A DNA stretch of 11,330 nt from Echinostoma caproni (lineage: Eukaryota; Platyhelminthes; Trematoda; Plagiorchiida; Echinostomatidae), in the NCBI GenBank assembly GCA_900618425.1, contig UZAN01049527.1, positions 10,648 to 21,977 on the forward strand. The letters run 5' to 3'. The position numbers were made by a program, and so were the translations under genes. Shown piece by piece: positions 1-7,561 of this stretch (position 1 is the first letter of the stretch; each line of letters starts with the position of its first letter). The notes beneath the pieces were generated by a model. The model saw only the letters and a program-made list of their open reading frames with translations. It did not search any database and was not told the origin of the DNA.

Positions 1-965
1 AGACCCGGGCGAGGTTTGATCGACCACATCTAGGCCAAACTCTGGAGCACGGACATTCTTTTCGTAGACCCGCCATCTCTATCTTCCTCGATCTGAAAGC
101 GACCCATGACTCAGTCGACCGCTCTAAACTCTTTGAAGGGTGTGCCCGAAAAGTTTATTTCGCTTTGGCGATTTCTTTATTACTAACAGCCGAATCCGAG
201 CTTACGGCACTTCTTCGCCGTAGGTCACTACAGGAAGTGATGTTCGCCAGGGCTGTCCTCCCCGTTTCTGATTAACCTCGTCGTAGATTCGATCATGGAA
301 ACAGCCTTATCCTCGTGCAGGGATAGCAGCGTCGACTTGCTTCCAAGTGGTAGAGTGTCTGATCTGGAGTATATGGACGACATTCTGCTTCTAAGTGAAG
401 ATCCAGGTAAGTTGCAAGCTTTTGTGGATAGTTTGAGTACTGGTATTGCCATGTTCGGTATGTGTTTTGTCCCTTCCAAGTATAACATATCGCTACGATT
501 TTGGGTTGGTCCAGCCCCCGAACTCTTCTTAACTGGGGGAGTGGTAGGGTAAGTAGACGAATTTTGTTATTTGGGCAGCCATATCTCTGACTTACGCGTC
601 CGAGACTTGACCAATACGGGAACAGGATAAAAATGGATTGTCGATGTTGGAGCACCGCTGTCTACGCCGCATTGCATGAATCTGGTGAGGAAACCGGACG
701 AGCAATGCTGAGGTTAGGCGCATGGCTTTAGGTAATCACGATCGTCCATTGGAATAGTTAGGCTGCCACAGAACAACATGTTTGCCGAGGCGGGCAGGGG
801 ATGGAAAACGGTCAAGGGTGGTCAAACTAAGATCTGGCATTAAGGGTATGAAAGCACTAACCGGGATACTGGGTTGTATAGGTACAGTTGAGCTTCCTAG
901 ATGGCGACTCCGAGGTTAAGGTAACCGGCGGTTGGAGACACTGATTGATATATCTGAGTGGTATT
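1..965 (+). mobile_element. RTE-type (SR2-like) non-LTR retrotransposon fragment, RT and C-terminal region, decayed
   Basis: This is a relic of a LINE polyprotein; the intact product would copy element RNA into DNA at a nicked target. Recognisable pieces come in order but in different frames. RPGRGLIDHI is at the left edge. RT motif A reads FLDLKATHDSVDR (about 84-122), where the usual AFD is now THD. RQGCPP follows near 245. METALSS then leads to a long open stretch (295-552) with the catalytic box LEYMDD (YMDD at 370-381). CYLGSHIS is near 565 and LEHRCLRRIA near 640-680. The far C-terminal segment runs to ETLIDISEW near 960. Several frameshifts and stops are present. The segment expected between YLGS and LEHRCL is largely missing, indicating an internal deletion near 600-640. 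The element continues beyond the left edge, so the endonuclease half may lie outside. Clade assignment rests on remembered similarity to trematode RTE proteins. It cannot be active. Confidence 0.82.
295..552 (+). pseudogene. Open segment of the RTE-type reverse transcriptase with YMDD box
   Basis: This is the longest undamaged stretch of the left RTE relic, 85 codons starting METALSSCRDSSVDLLP. It covers the palm region around RT motif C: SDLEYMDDILLLSEDPGKL, with the two catalytic aspartates encoded at 376-381. It continues through the thumb-proximal FGMCFVPSKY and a WVGPAPEL segment, then ends at a TAA (550-552). The matching upstream motif A is in a different frame. The next block (VDEFCYLGS) continues in the same frame just after the stop. 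The initial ATG is only an internal methionine of the polyprotein, not a gene start. Confidence 0.75.
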
Positions 966-1054
966 CATTATTCTTGCAACCCTAGTGTGTATAAATTCTC
1001 TATCTTCTCTTTGACTCTGCTGTCAACATTCCAATCTTCATTCTTCTTTTTTAA

Positions 1055-1133
1055 CCAAATGGGCAGCCAACAGACAGCAACCAAAACCGGCGCACAAAAG
1101 TGCATGGTTCATGGTTGTAAAAATTGTAACTTT
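1055..1133 (+). repeat. Dispersed repeat copy 1 (partner at 9763-9834)
   Basis: This stretch shares an exact 14-mer, CCAAATGGGCAGCC, with 9763-9776. It then shares a run of similar bases including GCACAAA and TGGTT-ATGGTTGTA, with a 7-nt length difference between the two landmarks. Both copies are on the + strand. It is probably a fragment of an unrecognised transposon family. Copy 1 loses similarity after the TAACTT-like end. Confidence 0.5.
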
Positions 1134-1214
1134 ATCTTTCCTTTCTACCAGTTAGTATTCTTTTGTGCGTAATATCTTTTTAATTTTACTTCTTTTAATT
1201 GAATACAATGATAC

Positions 1215-1414
1215 AATTTTCAGGAAGGGGGAAGCGGCCAATCAAAGGGCTGCCATGCGGAAAGTCAAGCGGTGGTGGTGGAGTTCGAACACACGTCCCC
1301 CGAGGTGATAATTTGGTGACGTTACCACCGCCTCAAAGGTATGTGAGCCCGACGTGATACGGACACGCAACCTTCTGATCTGGAGTCAGATGCGCTACCG
1401 TTGCGCGACTAGCC
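1215..1414 (-). mobile_element. Composite tRNA-derived SINE (tRNA-Trp head plus second tRNA-like unit)
   Basis: Read on the minus strand, the element starts with a tRNA-Trp-like sequence (1414-1344). A second tRNA-like unit follows, with a B-box-like GTGTTCGAACTCC (complement of 1280-1292) and a D-arm-like GGTGGTAACG (about 1330-1320). After that comes a tail reading through CGCTTGACTTTCCGCATGG to a purine-rich end near 1215 on the + strand. The succession of RNA polymerase III-type promoter units without a T-run terminator between them suggests a dimeric SINE rather than two tRNA genes. Boundaries are approximate and no clear target-site duplication was found. Confidence 0.55.
1344..1414 (-). 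pseudogene. tRNA-Trp(CCA)-like pseudogene forming the SINE head
   Basis: The minus strand gives a near match to eukaryotic tRNA-Trp in its middle. The D-arm reads GCGCAACGGTAGCGC. The anticodon arm reads TCTGACTCCAGATCAGA, with anticodon CCA (minus-strand triplet around 1383-1381). The variable and T-arm entry reads AAGGTTGCGTG. The outer parts are degraded. The putative acceptor strands GGCTAGT and CGGGCTC fail to pair at four of seven positions, and the T-loop TTCAAAT is replaced by TCCGTAT. No T-run terminator follows. It is therefore not a functional tRNA gene. The tRNA-Trp ancestry itself is clear. Confidence 0.75.
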
Positions 1415-1429
1415 TCTTAGTCGTACCAT

Positions 1430-1950
1430 ACGATTATCAGTCCGCGTGAATCCGTGAAAATTTGTTTGCAAACGTTCTTTAACTGATGCTTTTACTAAGG
1501 TGCGTACACCTCACTTGGTGTTAGGCTTTTACCGGTAAACTGTTCCCAGAACACTCTGCGTTAATTTTGATCCAATTTAGCTATCGAATGAGGTGAATCG
1601 CTGTCATTATGCTTTTGCATTAGCATAGGTCACACGGATCATTGTTTCAGTACAGATTATGAATTTGAAATTGTGAATAGGTTTTGTCTTTATTTCCATA
1701 TATGAAGTTCGAATTCTGCTCATATGAAGCATACTTCTAGCGTCGAATGTTCCCATTGTCATCCGGTGCAGGTTTTGTTGGTTCTGCCGATTTGCACTTC
1801 TATTTCCGGCACCTAAAACTAGCCCCAGATTTCCGTTACCTATGCAACGGTTGCACTCAGAGACCTGTTTAACTAGACGTTGTCATAGCAATAGCAATGT
1901 ACTTCGGTGTCAGATTGTACGGGGTGTATTTGCAGCATTAGTATAATTTC
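1430..1950. other. Non-coding stretch, nothing recognised
   Basis: No open frame of useful length and no RNA gene or retroelement motif was recognised between the SINE and the candidate leader exon. It is AT-moderate single-copy-looking DNA, possibly upstream flank or first-intron sequence of the ZCCHC10 gene. Confidence 0.5.
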
Positions 1951-1956
1951 TTACCA

Positions 1957-1980
1957 GAATGCCCTACCCTGGGGACACGT
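1957..1980 (+). other. Candidate (unproven) initiating exon of the ZCCHC10 gene
   Basis: An acceptor-like TTTCTTACCAG ends at 1957, two bases before an ATG at 1959. The short frame reads MPYPGDT and is followed by a strong donor-like GTAAGT at 1981. A GT one step earlier (1979, GTGTAA) would end the frame with two bases of a codon, which fits the acceptor at 2623 in phase. The stronger GTAAGT donor would not fit in phase. The leading acceptor could be a spliced-leader trans-splice site, as flatworm mRNAs often carry one. This is weak inference only; a true first exon could lie elsewhere or outside the window. Confidence 0.15.
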
Positions 1981-1984
1981 GTAA

Positions 1985-2620
1985 GTTGGGTTGTGGACGA
2001 TTGAGATGCGAAGCAGGTTATATTGTGTAGGTCATAATGTGGCCAAAACCTTTTGAACAAAAAGCAAATTCGTTCATTTTAAAACCTAAGTGTGTGGCAC
2101 TATAACCGCCAATGTGAGTCTTTCAATCTCATTACGACTTGTCTAATGTAACCAATAAACCCATCTGGCTCTCGCTTCTTAACTCAGAAGCTTATTTATT
2201 GTGGGGGTTCGATTTTGTCTAAGTCGCTTCACCTTTCGCGAATCTTGAATCGATTTTAATGGCGGCTGTCATGTTGGGCTTTTGGAGATTTTCAATAATG
2301 TTTGTTCATTTAAGAAGACCCAGTGTGTTGGGTGTAGGATACCGGAACTGCGACAGATAAATGAAACTTGATGAGCACTTATGGATATGTTTTACTCTAG
2401 GTGGGATGCCAAGTGTTTCACAATGTGGTCTGAACTCAAAAAACCCTGATTACTAATAGGTAGTCTGTCTAGTAGGGGTTTTAATCTGATCTCCCGTGAG
2501 CAGACGAAATCAACACTTTGTTTGGGCAGTCTTCTGTTGCCTGGTGGTTACTGTGTGTGCATCTGATGACGTTATCGTTTTTTCTCACTCACATTCTCCG
2601 ATCCTGATTTCTCTTCATTC
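1985..2620. other. Putative intron or 5' flank of the ZCCHC10 gene
   Basis: No supported gene. The frame leading into the zinc-knuckle exon is open back to a TGA at 2487 but contains no ATG. A pyrimidine-rich acceptor (ATTTCTCTTCATTCCAG) ends at 2623. This stretch is therefore most simply intronic or 5' flanking. A hydrophobic-looking reading at 2526-2560 belongs to that unspliced frame and should not be taken as a signal peptide. Confidence 0.5.
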
Positions 2621-2623
2621 CAG

Positions 2624-3193
2624 TCAGACTGATGTGTCACAAGTCACGTGTCAAAAATGCCTGGAAAAGGGCCATTGGACATATCAATGCAAAGGGAAGC
2701 GAAAGTATCTGGAACGAGAGTCGTACACCATAAAACTGGATAAAAAGTTAGAAACGTTGGAGCAGAAAAAGACCAAACCAAATCGAGGTGTCAAGTAAGT
2801 GCGTAACTCGACGATTATTTTGGTTTCATTTTTCTTTTCAGAGTGCAGCATCAATCTAGCAGTAGTAGTAGTAGCAGCAGTAGCAGTAGTAGTAGTAATG
2901 AGAGTAACGACGAAGAAGCGTCTTCCGAGAGTGACGATGAAAGTGATGGTGCATCCTCCTCTGCCTCGTCCTCATCCTCGTCTTCATCCGGCTCTTCCAC
3001 TACAGCTTCCTCATCCTCGTCTTCCGCGTCGGAATCGGATGAAAAATCTCGAGGTAAAAAACTCGACGCTTCGTCTGCAAGTGGTTCTGGTTCCGATGCC
3101 TCTAGTGCTTCGACAGAAACAGATAGTGGCAGTGAAGTCAGCGATCAACCGTCGCCACCGAAACGAAAACGCAAATCGAAGGTGGTCCAATAA
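2624..3193 (+). CDS. ZCCHC10: ZCCHC10 orthologue, zinc-knuckle serine-rich protein (5' exon not located)
   Basis: Two exons, 2624-2794 and 2842-3193, join in phase (AA+A gives Lys) and give about 172 residues after the acceptor. The N-terminal exon holds a CX2CX4HX4C zinc knuckle, CQKCLEKGHWTYQC (2649-2690), followed by KGKRKYLERESYT. This block is the hallmark of ZCCHC10 across animals. The second exon starts with about 14 consecutive serines (2855-2896), then an acidic Ser/Glu/Asp stretch, a second serine block (2954-3031) and a basic tail PPKRKRKSKVVQ that looks like a nuclear localisation signal. The human protein has the same order of knuckle, Lys-rich linker, Ser-rich tail and basic end. 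Family members are poorly characterised; a nuclear RNA-binding role is inferred from the domain. A tandem acceptor four bases downstream (2627) is possible. The start codon must come from an upstream exon, because no in-frame ATG precedes the knuckle. Confidence 0.85.
2795..2841 (+). other. 47-nt GT-AG intron of the ZCCHC10 gene
   Basis: The donor CAA/GTAAGT begins at 2795. The acceptor TTTCTTTTCAG, behind a pyrimidine tract, ends at 2841. Removing it joins KKTKPNRGV-K to VQHQSSSS without a frame break. Very short introns of this size are common in trematode genes. Without splicing, the TAA inside the donor (2796-2798) stops translation at the exon boundary. Confidence 0.88.
2855..2896 (+). 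repeat. In-frame AGY trinucleotide repeat encoding polyserine
   Basis: One TCT is followed by thirteen consecutive AGT or AGC codons inside exon 2 of the ZCCHC10 gene. As a near-perfect triplet run it is a coding microsatellite and probably length-variable between individuals. Any length change by whole triplets keeps the frame. Confidence 0.85.
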
Positions 3194-3800
3194 GATCGCT
3201 TTTGTGTGTTTGTGCTTGTATGTATGTCATTCTGTTCCAATGTACAAAAAAGAGATTTGCTCTTGTACAGCCATTGGTTGCGGTTGTTTGTTTTCTCGTA
3301 TCTCCCGCTGGTATCTGAATACTAATCAACGTTACAGTACAAAATGGCACATGCAAAGTAGATAAGAATGCTGGTGGGAGGAATGGGTTTCAACTCTTCA
3401 AGTTATGATTTTGCCGCTGTCATGCAACGCAATTGTTTTTTATGGGCAGACTTGTAAGAAGGTTTTCTTGCGTTTCACTCAAAAAAGACACGTGAAGCCT
3501 GTACCGAGGAGTGTAAAGGACAAAACATACATGAGAAAATGGATAAACATTATTCATCCTCAAAAGGTGCGAATGATAGACAAGTTGGAATGAAGAGGAT
3601 GTAGTTTTTCAGTGAGAATCTTGTGAACATGGCTCACCCCAAAATCATGATGAAGCTCAAACAAATTAGTGAAAAGAAAGCCCGTGGGAGGAAGTAAAAT
3701 GCGGCTGATAATGGATGAGCTGTAAAAAGGTGCAGGGAAGCTTTCTTTTGAAAATAAAACCAGGGAAGATGGCGGAAAAACAATAAAAGAATAATATTTG
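3194..3800 (+). other. Probable 3' UTR of the ZCCHC10 gene and downstream flank
   Basis: No homologue was recognised in the sequence after the TAA at 3191-3193. The first canonical poly(A) hexamers, AATAAA, occur at 3753-3758 and 3782-3787, implying a 3' UTR of roughly 580-620 nt if used. Lys-rich frames at 3453-3601 and 3605-3697 lie in this interval but are short and separated by a stop. Confidence 0.4.
3753..3787 (+). terminator. Candidate poly(A) signals (two AATAAA hexamers)
   Basis: AATAAA occurs at 3753-3758 and again at 3782-3787, on the coding strand and about 560 nt after the ZCCHC10 stop. No earlier AATAAA or ATTAAA was seen in the interval. Use of these signals is inferred from position alone. 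Confidence 0.4.
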
Positions 3801-4200
3801 AGGTAACACAAAATACCGAACAATCTCGTTTTCAATGGCTTCCTCTTCTGGCTAATACAATTATATAAATAGGTAATAGGTCTTCCATCCTTTTTATGAA
3901 TACCTACTCATTCGTTTACTCATGTTCGGCAAGCAACATAGGTTGAACCGTCAGACAGTTTTCCCAGAGGTGAGAGGAACGGAAACCAGCATGGTTGGCA
4001 ACCGGCGATTGGAAAACTACCTCCAGTGCCACTGTGGAACATCTTGCAAATACGGGACATCTTGTGAGTAAAAAATGCCTTCAAGGTGATCTACCGGGTG
4101 CCTCCCTATCCATCAAAGGCTGTACATCAACATTTAACAGTTGTCGAGGTAGTAGCCATCCGTCTTTTTGATTGATCGCTTTGGTAACAAAAGTGATTTG
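3800..4200. other. Probable degenerate repeat sequence, family unknown
   Basis: No gene. A segment at 3998-4012 (CAACCGGCGATTGGA) resembles 924-937 at the C-terminal end of the left RTE relic, where NRRLET is encoded. The similarity is too short to be decisive. The rest, up to the CR1-like element, shows no recognisable motif. Confidence 0.3.
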
Positions 4201-4239
4201 TTAAAGCACTCCAACTGCCATGGCCACAGTATAAATTCA

Positions 4240-5530
4240 GTCCCTCGACTAGAGATGGTCCTTTCGATTGACACCGTGACCCGAACAGGTGATGGTTGAC
4301 CTTGACTCGGCCCTAACCCTCCCGTGGCTCCTAAAACTCCGGTTGTACGAAGTGTTCACTGCAGGTAACAAAGGCGGATTACAGCTTCCACACCTTCTAC
4401 CAAGTGTCCCATACCCCCAACTGACCACCATCACGTTCAAATCTGAAACGGTTGAAAACAAACTATTGGCTCTGCGCCGGAATTCATCTCCGGGGGAGGA
4501 CAACATCCGGCCATAGACCCTGACGTCCTTGGCAAATTACATATTTGAAATAATTGCCCATTTATACCAAAGAATGTTCGACAAGACGAAGATCCGGGAA
4601 ACATGGCATCATTTCGCCTATTTACAAAGGTAACTGCAGAAGTGATTCTGCGAACTACCGTCCAGTTATACCTCTTCCTGTTCTGTCAAAAGTAATGAAA
4701 TCGATTGTTGCTGATTCTCTGATGGATCATTTCGAGAAGCATAACATACATTCGCCGGCCCAACGCGGGTTTGGATCAAAACGCTCGTGCACCACAAACC
4801 TGCTACTTGCACGAGATGAATGGACAAAATCAGTCAACGCAGGAGAGGCTGTAGATTTAGTTTACTTAGACTTCTCCAAAGCTTTTGACAGGGTTAACCA
4901 CCATATACTGCTGCGAAAGCTCCATAATTACGGTGTCCGAGGACTGCTACTAGACTGGATTGAGGAGTTTCTTCGACAACGTACCGTATCGGTTCGAGTT
5001 AATGGTTCTCTGTCGGGACTGATTGAGGCTGACCGTGGAGTTCCACGAGGATCCGTACTCGGTCCGTACCTTTACTTAGCATTCATAAACGACCTACCAG
5101 ATATCCTTGGAGGAAAGGCATTATTATTCGCTGATGACGCCAAAACATGGAGGACGCTAAAATATCCTGAAAATTATGAAACCTTGCAGGAACCTCTCGA
5201 GGCAGTTTACCGATGGTCCATCGAATTCAACGTTGAAAAAAGGTTGCATCGCTGTATCGCTTTCCATACTTGGAACCCAGCCATTGCCGCGTTCTCCAAA
5301 CGAAAAGGACCTGGGAGTTATCGTTCGTGAGGATCTAGGATATTCCACACATTGCGCAAGCGCGTCTTAAAAGGCTATAAAACACGTTGGATTGTGAAAC
5401 GTGTTTTTGGATCATTCGAAATAGACCTATTGCCCCGTTTATTATCAGCATACATTAGACCACACCGTCGATTCATTTCAAGTCACGATTGGATGAAGCA
5501 TTGAACCACTTAACTTTCCAGTACCCGTGA
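4240..5530 (+). mobile_element. 5'-truncated CR1-like (Jockey-superfamily) LINE, degenerate RT copy
   Basis: The recognisable ORF2 segment begins in one frame with VFTAGNKGGLQLP and ends ALRRNSSPGEDNIRP (about 4351-4515, then TAG). LANYIFEIIAHLYQRMF follows, then a frameshift near 4600 into the long open RT segment. That segment contains HGIISPIYKGN, SANYRPV, QRGFGSKRSCTTNLL, YLDFSKAFDRV, GVPRGSVLGP and the catalytic FADD (5127-5138). A further shift at an A6 run near 5236 leads into LGTQPLPRSPNEKDLGVIV. The copy then continues IVKRVFGSFEIDLLPRLLSA and IRPH. A deletion follows, and the C-terminus FKSRLDEALNHLTFQYP ends with TGA at 5528-5530. The apurinic endonuclease domain is missing. Motif order and sequence fit trematode CR1-like elements such as Pido or Perere. 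It is not able to move on its own. Confidence 0.85.
4578..5330 (+). pseudogene. Long open reverse-transcriptase segment of the CR1-like LINE
   Basis: Roughly 220 codons remain open through fingers and palm. Motif A has aspartates at 4869-4871 and 4887-4889 (YLDFSKAFD). Motif B reads RGVPRGSVLGPYLYLAFIND, where glutamine is usual in GVPQGS. Motif C is LLFADDAKTWR. Frame homology is lost after SIEFNVEK (about 5238), and the remaining codons to 5330 are out of frame. No ATG or promoter marks a start; the true reading begins upstream in another frame. The openness suggests a comparatively young insertion or a recent frameshift. Confidence 0.8.
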
Positions 5531-6196
5531 GTGAACGTCAGAATTTACTATTCAATTGTACTACCAACCGAACCCAGTGTGTACAGACCCAATGGGACTC
5601 AATAAGCATCAGCTTTGTAATTTACCCATAATAGAAATTTGAATTTGTGAATCATTTGCTTTCCATGTTGTTATTTTCGCTATCCCAATTTTCTGTGATT
5701 ATTGTTTTGTTGGTACCATGTTTGCTCGCAATTAGGTGATACATATATGCAAAATAAAGAGACGTTGCACTTAAATATAAGCTATTTTTAAGCCGAAATT
5801 TGCAGCCTGTTGATTTGCATCTCCCCTTGATGTGACAGAACAACTTCGACAAACAATGACATTAACCGTGTATAATGTGATTTCTGAACTGATTTTTTCG
5901 GAGGCTACTATGCCGCTCCTGATGTAAATGGTGAATGGTGTGTGGCTCTGCGGAATGCATTTCGTATCTTCCTATTTTGATGACGATGACGCCGTTACTT
6001 TTTAGACGGTTTGCACCGTTCTACCTTCTTTGTCAGCAGCATAAGTGCGCGTTCTATAATTTTTATGCTGTAGACGCTGAGGCTCTTAATGTTATCGTTC
6101 TTATATGTGCATCAATTACGGTTTTCTCTACTGTTCACAATGCCAGTTATCACTAAGCCTGCGTTTCGCCAAGTGATGTTTAGTATAAATGGACAT
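5531..6196. other. CR1-like 3' tail and non-coding stretch
   Basis: The first 110 bases after the LINE stop codon probably include its 3' UTR. A clear terminal short-repeat tail was not found. The remainder, including weak frames on both strands, has no recognisable coding, RNA or repeat signal. Confidence 0.35.
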
Positions 6197-6634
6197 CTAA
6201 TGTTTGTTGTCTATGATACACGCCTGTTTGATGACCGAGGTAGTCCTTAAGGTATATCTTGATAATGAAGCGGTTGACTGTCTGAAAGAGAGTTGTGTTT
6301 GCCAATTATTATTGATGTTCAAATAAGATATTGATTGGCGCGGCAGACAAAAGTAAATATTAATTATTTGCGCATGTGACGGAGTGTCGCGCAAGACTCG
6401 TATCAGTGGCTTCCTGACGAAATTAGTAAGGCATATTAGCCTGATAACGGAAAGAGGTACAACAGACTGACTCCAGCACGCACACCAGTTGCAAAAGCTA
6501 CCGACTTGATTGTGCGACGATGTGTATTCGGCACCCTGGACGTGTGAACCGTAGCTCAAGGTAATCGATCCTCGGTGCACTGCACCCTTTGTATATCGTC
6601 TCACTGACTTGCGGGTTAGCTCTTGATTGGCCAA
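6197..6634 (-). other. Unexplained 145-codon open frame, minus strand
   Basis: The frame begins MANQELTRKSVRRYTKGAV and is uninterrupted to 6197. It contains an unusual Cys/Trp-rich patch, FCNWCACWSQS, near residues 47-57. No domain, signal peptide or membrane segment is convincing. The opposite strand is interrupted by stops. No ZCCHC10-like splice context or poly(A) signal was tied to it. It could be part of an unrecognised repeat family, an exon, or chance openness. I assign no function. Confidence 0.25.
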
Positions 6635-6639
6635 CGACT

Positions 6640-7068
6640 ATGGTATTGAAAAATTAAGGAAACCTCACTGTATTGTGCCTACGAACTGACTTAATCATGA
6701 AAAATAATAAGTTTTATGGTTTGGAACCAGTGATTATCAAACACAAAATATAGTGGGTCGTTCAGATTTCGATGATAGACCAGTTTCGAGAATCAGTTTT
6801 CACCACAGTGTGAGCAACTAATGCAAAACAAACCAGCTTCACGATACAAAGACTCGTTCTAAAATTTAAGTGTATACAGATGAAGGAAATCCCAGATAGA
6901 TGGTGTTTTTATTTTGAAAAATTAAGTGAAGCTCTCTACCTACACCAAATCCAACCCTGCTTATCAATTGAAAGGTGCATGCTACCCATCTACATTTACA
7001 GGGTAGAGAGACACCTGCATTATGGAGCCACCGAACTAACCCCATCGGGTTTCAGTGAGTAATGAATG
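6640..7068. other. Non-coding stretch before the second RTE copy
   Basis: No gene was recognised. A short inverted match (CTCTCTACC near 6942 and GGTAGAGAG near 7001) could form a wide-looped hairpin. It may be chance or the 5' end of the following element. Confidence 0.35.
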
Positions 7069-7318
7069 AAAACTTTGAAAGTATGATGTCACCGGTGACT
7101 CGTAGTTCTTCTACCGTCAACCAACGCACCAGCGATCAACACACTAAACCCGAAGGCCTTGTATGACAGGTCTCTAGAAGCTCCCAAACGGGTGCTTCGT
7201 CTACTTTCCCGTGTTGGATCTACGCCCCAATGCCTTACGGGTCAGACTTTTGATCGAAAGGCTCCGGTCAGGGTCCCCAAAGAAAAAAAACCTTCGTTGG
7301 TGTGGACTTTAGCGAAGT

Positions 7319-7561
7319 ATGCGGTCTCCTAAAGTCTTAGGCACTCATTTGGAAAAACCCCTCTCCCATTTGTCTAGTTCGTCCGATCAATCCCAAATAA
7401 CTCCAGATTCCTCCACTTTACGCCACCCACCGGATATCACACAGCGTTTTACTATTAAGATCAAACAGTCAGAAGTTATAGGATTTTTGGAGCCAAAATT
7501 CCCTTTTCACAGCCGTGTTCAACATCCGCATACTACCAAATCGGTCAAAAAGCTGCCTTAG
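7319..7561 (+). pseudogene. N-terminal open segment of the second RTE copy
   Basis: This 80-codon frame is rich in Ser, Pro, His and Lys, starts MRSPKVLG and ends HTTKSVKKLP. It corresponds to the low-complexity stretch ahead of the endonuclease in trematode RTE polyproteins. Downstream homology (the PEPF block) resumes immediately after its TAG in the same frame, so the stop is a decay mutation rather than a natural end. Confidence 0.55.

Noticed and set aside
293..655. Minus-strand 120-codon frame over the left RTE relic
   Set aside because: The + strand of the same region encodes recognisable RT blocks, so the minus frame is a shadow.
1344..1414. Functional tRNA-Trp gene
   Set aside because: The acceptor stem does not pair at four of seven positions, the T-loop is altered and no T-run terminator follows.
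2496..2627. Apparent N-terminal extension of the zinc-knuckle frame (VSRRNQHFVWAVFCC...) resembling a signal peptide
   Set aside because: It has no ATG; the first codon is GTG after an upstream stop. A strong pyrimidine tract and acceptor at 2623 separate it from the conserved block, so it is most likely intron.
2799..3365. 188-codon + strand frame rich in Val, Pro and Arg
   Set aside because: It is the shifted reading of the serine-repeat exon of ZCCHC10; its length comes from the triplet repeat, not from selection.
6942..7010. Inverted CTCTCTACC / GGTAGAGAG as a transposon end
   Set aside because: Only about nine bases match with a wide loop, and no flanking duplication was seen; chance is likely.
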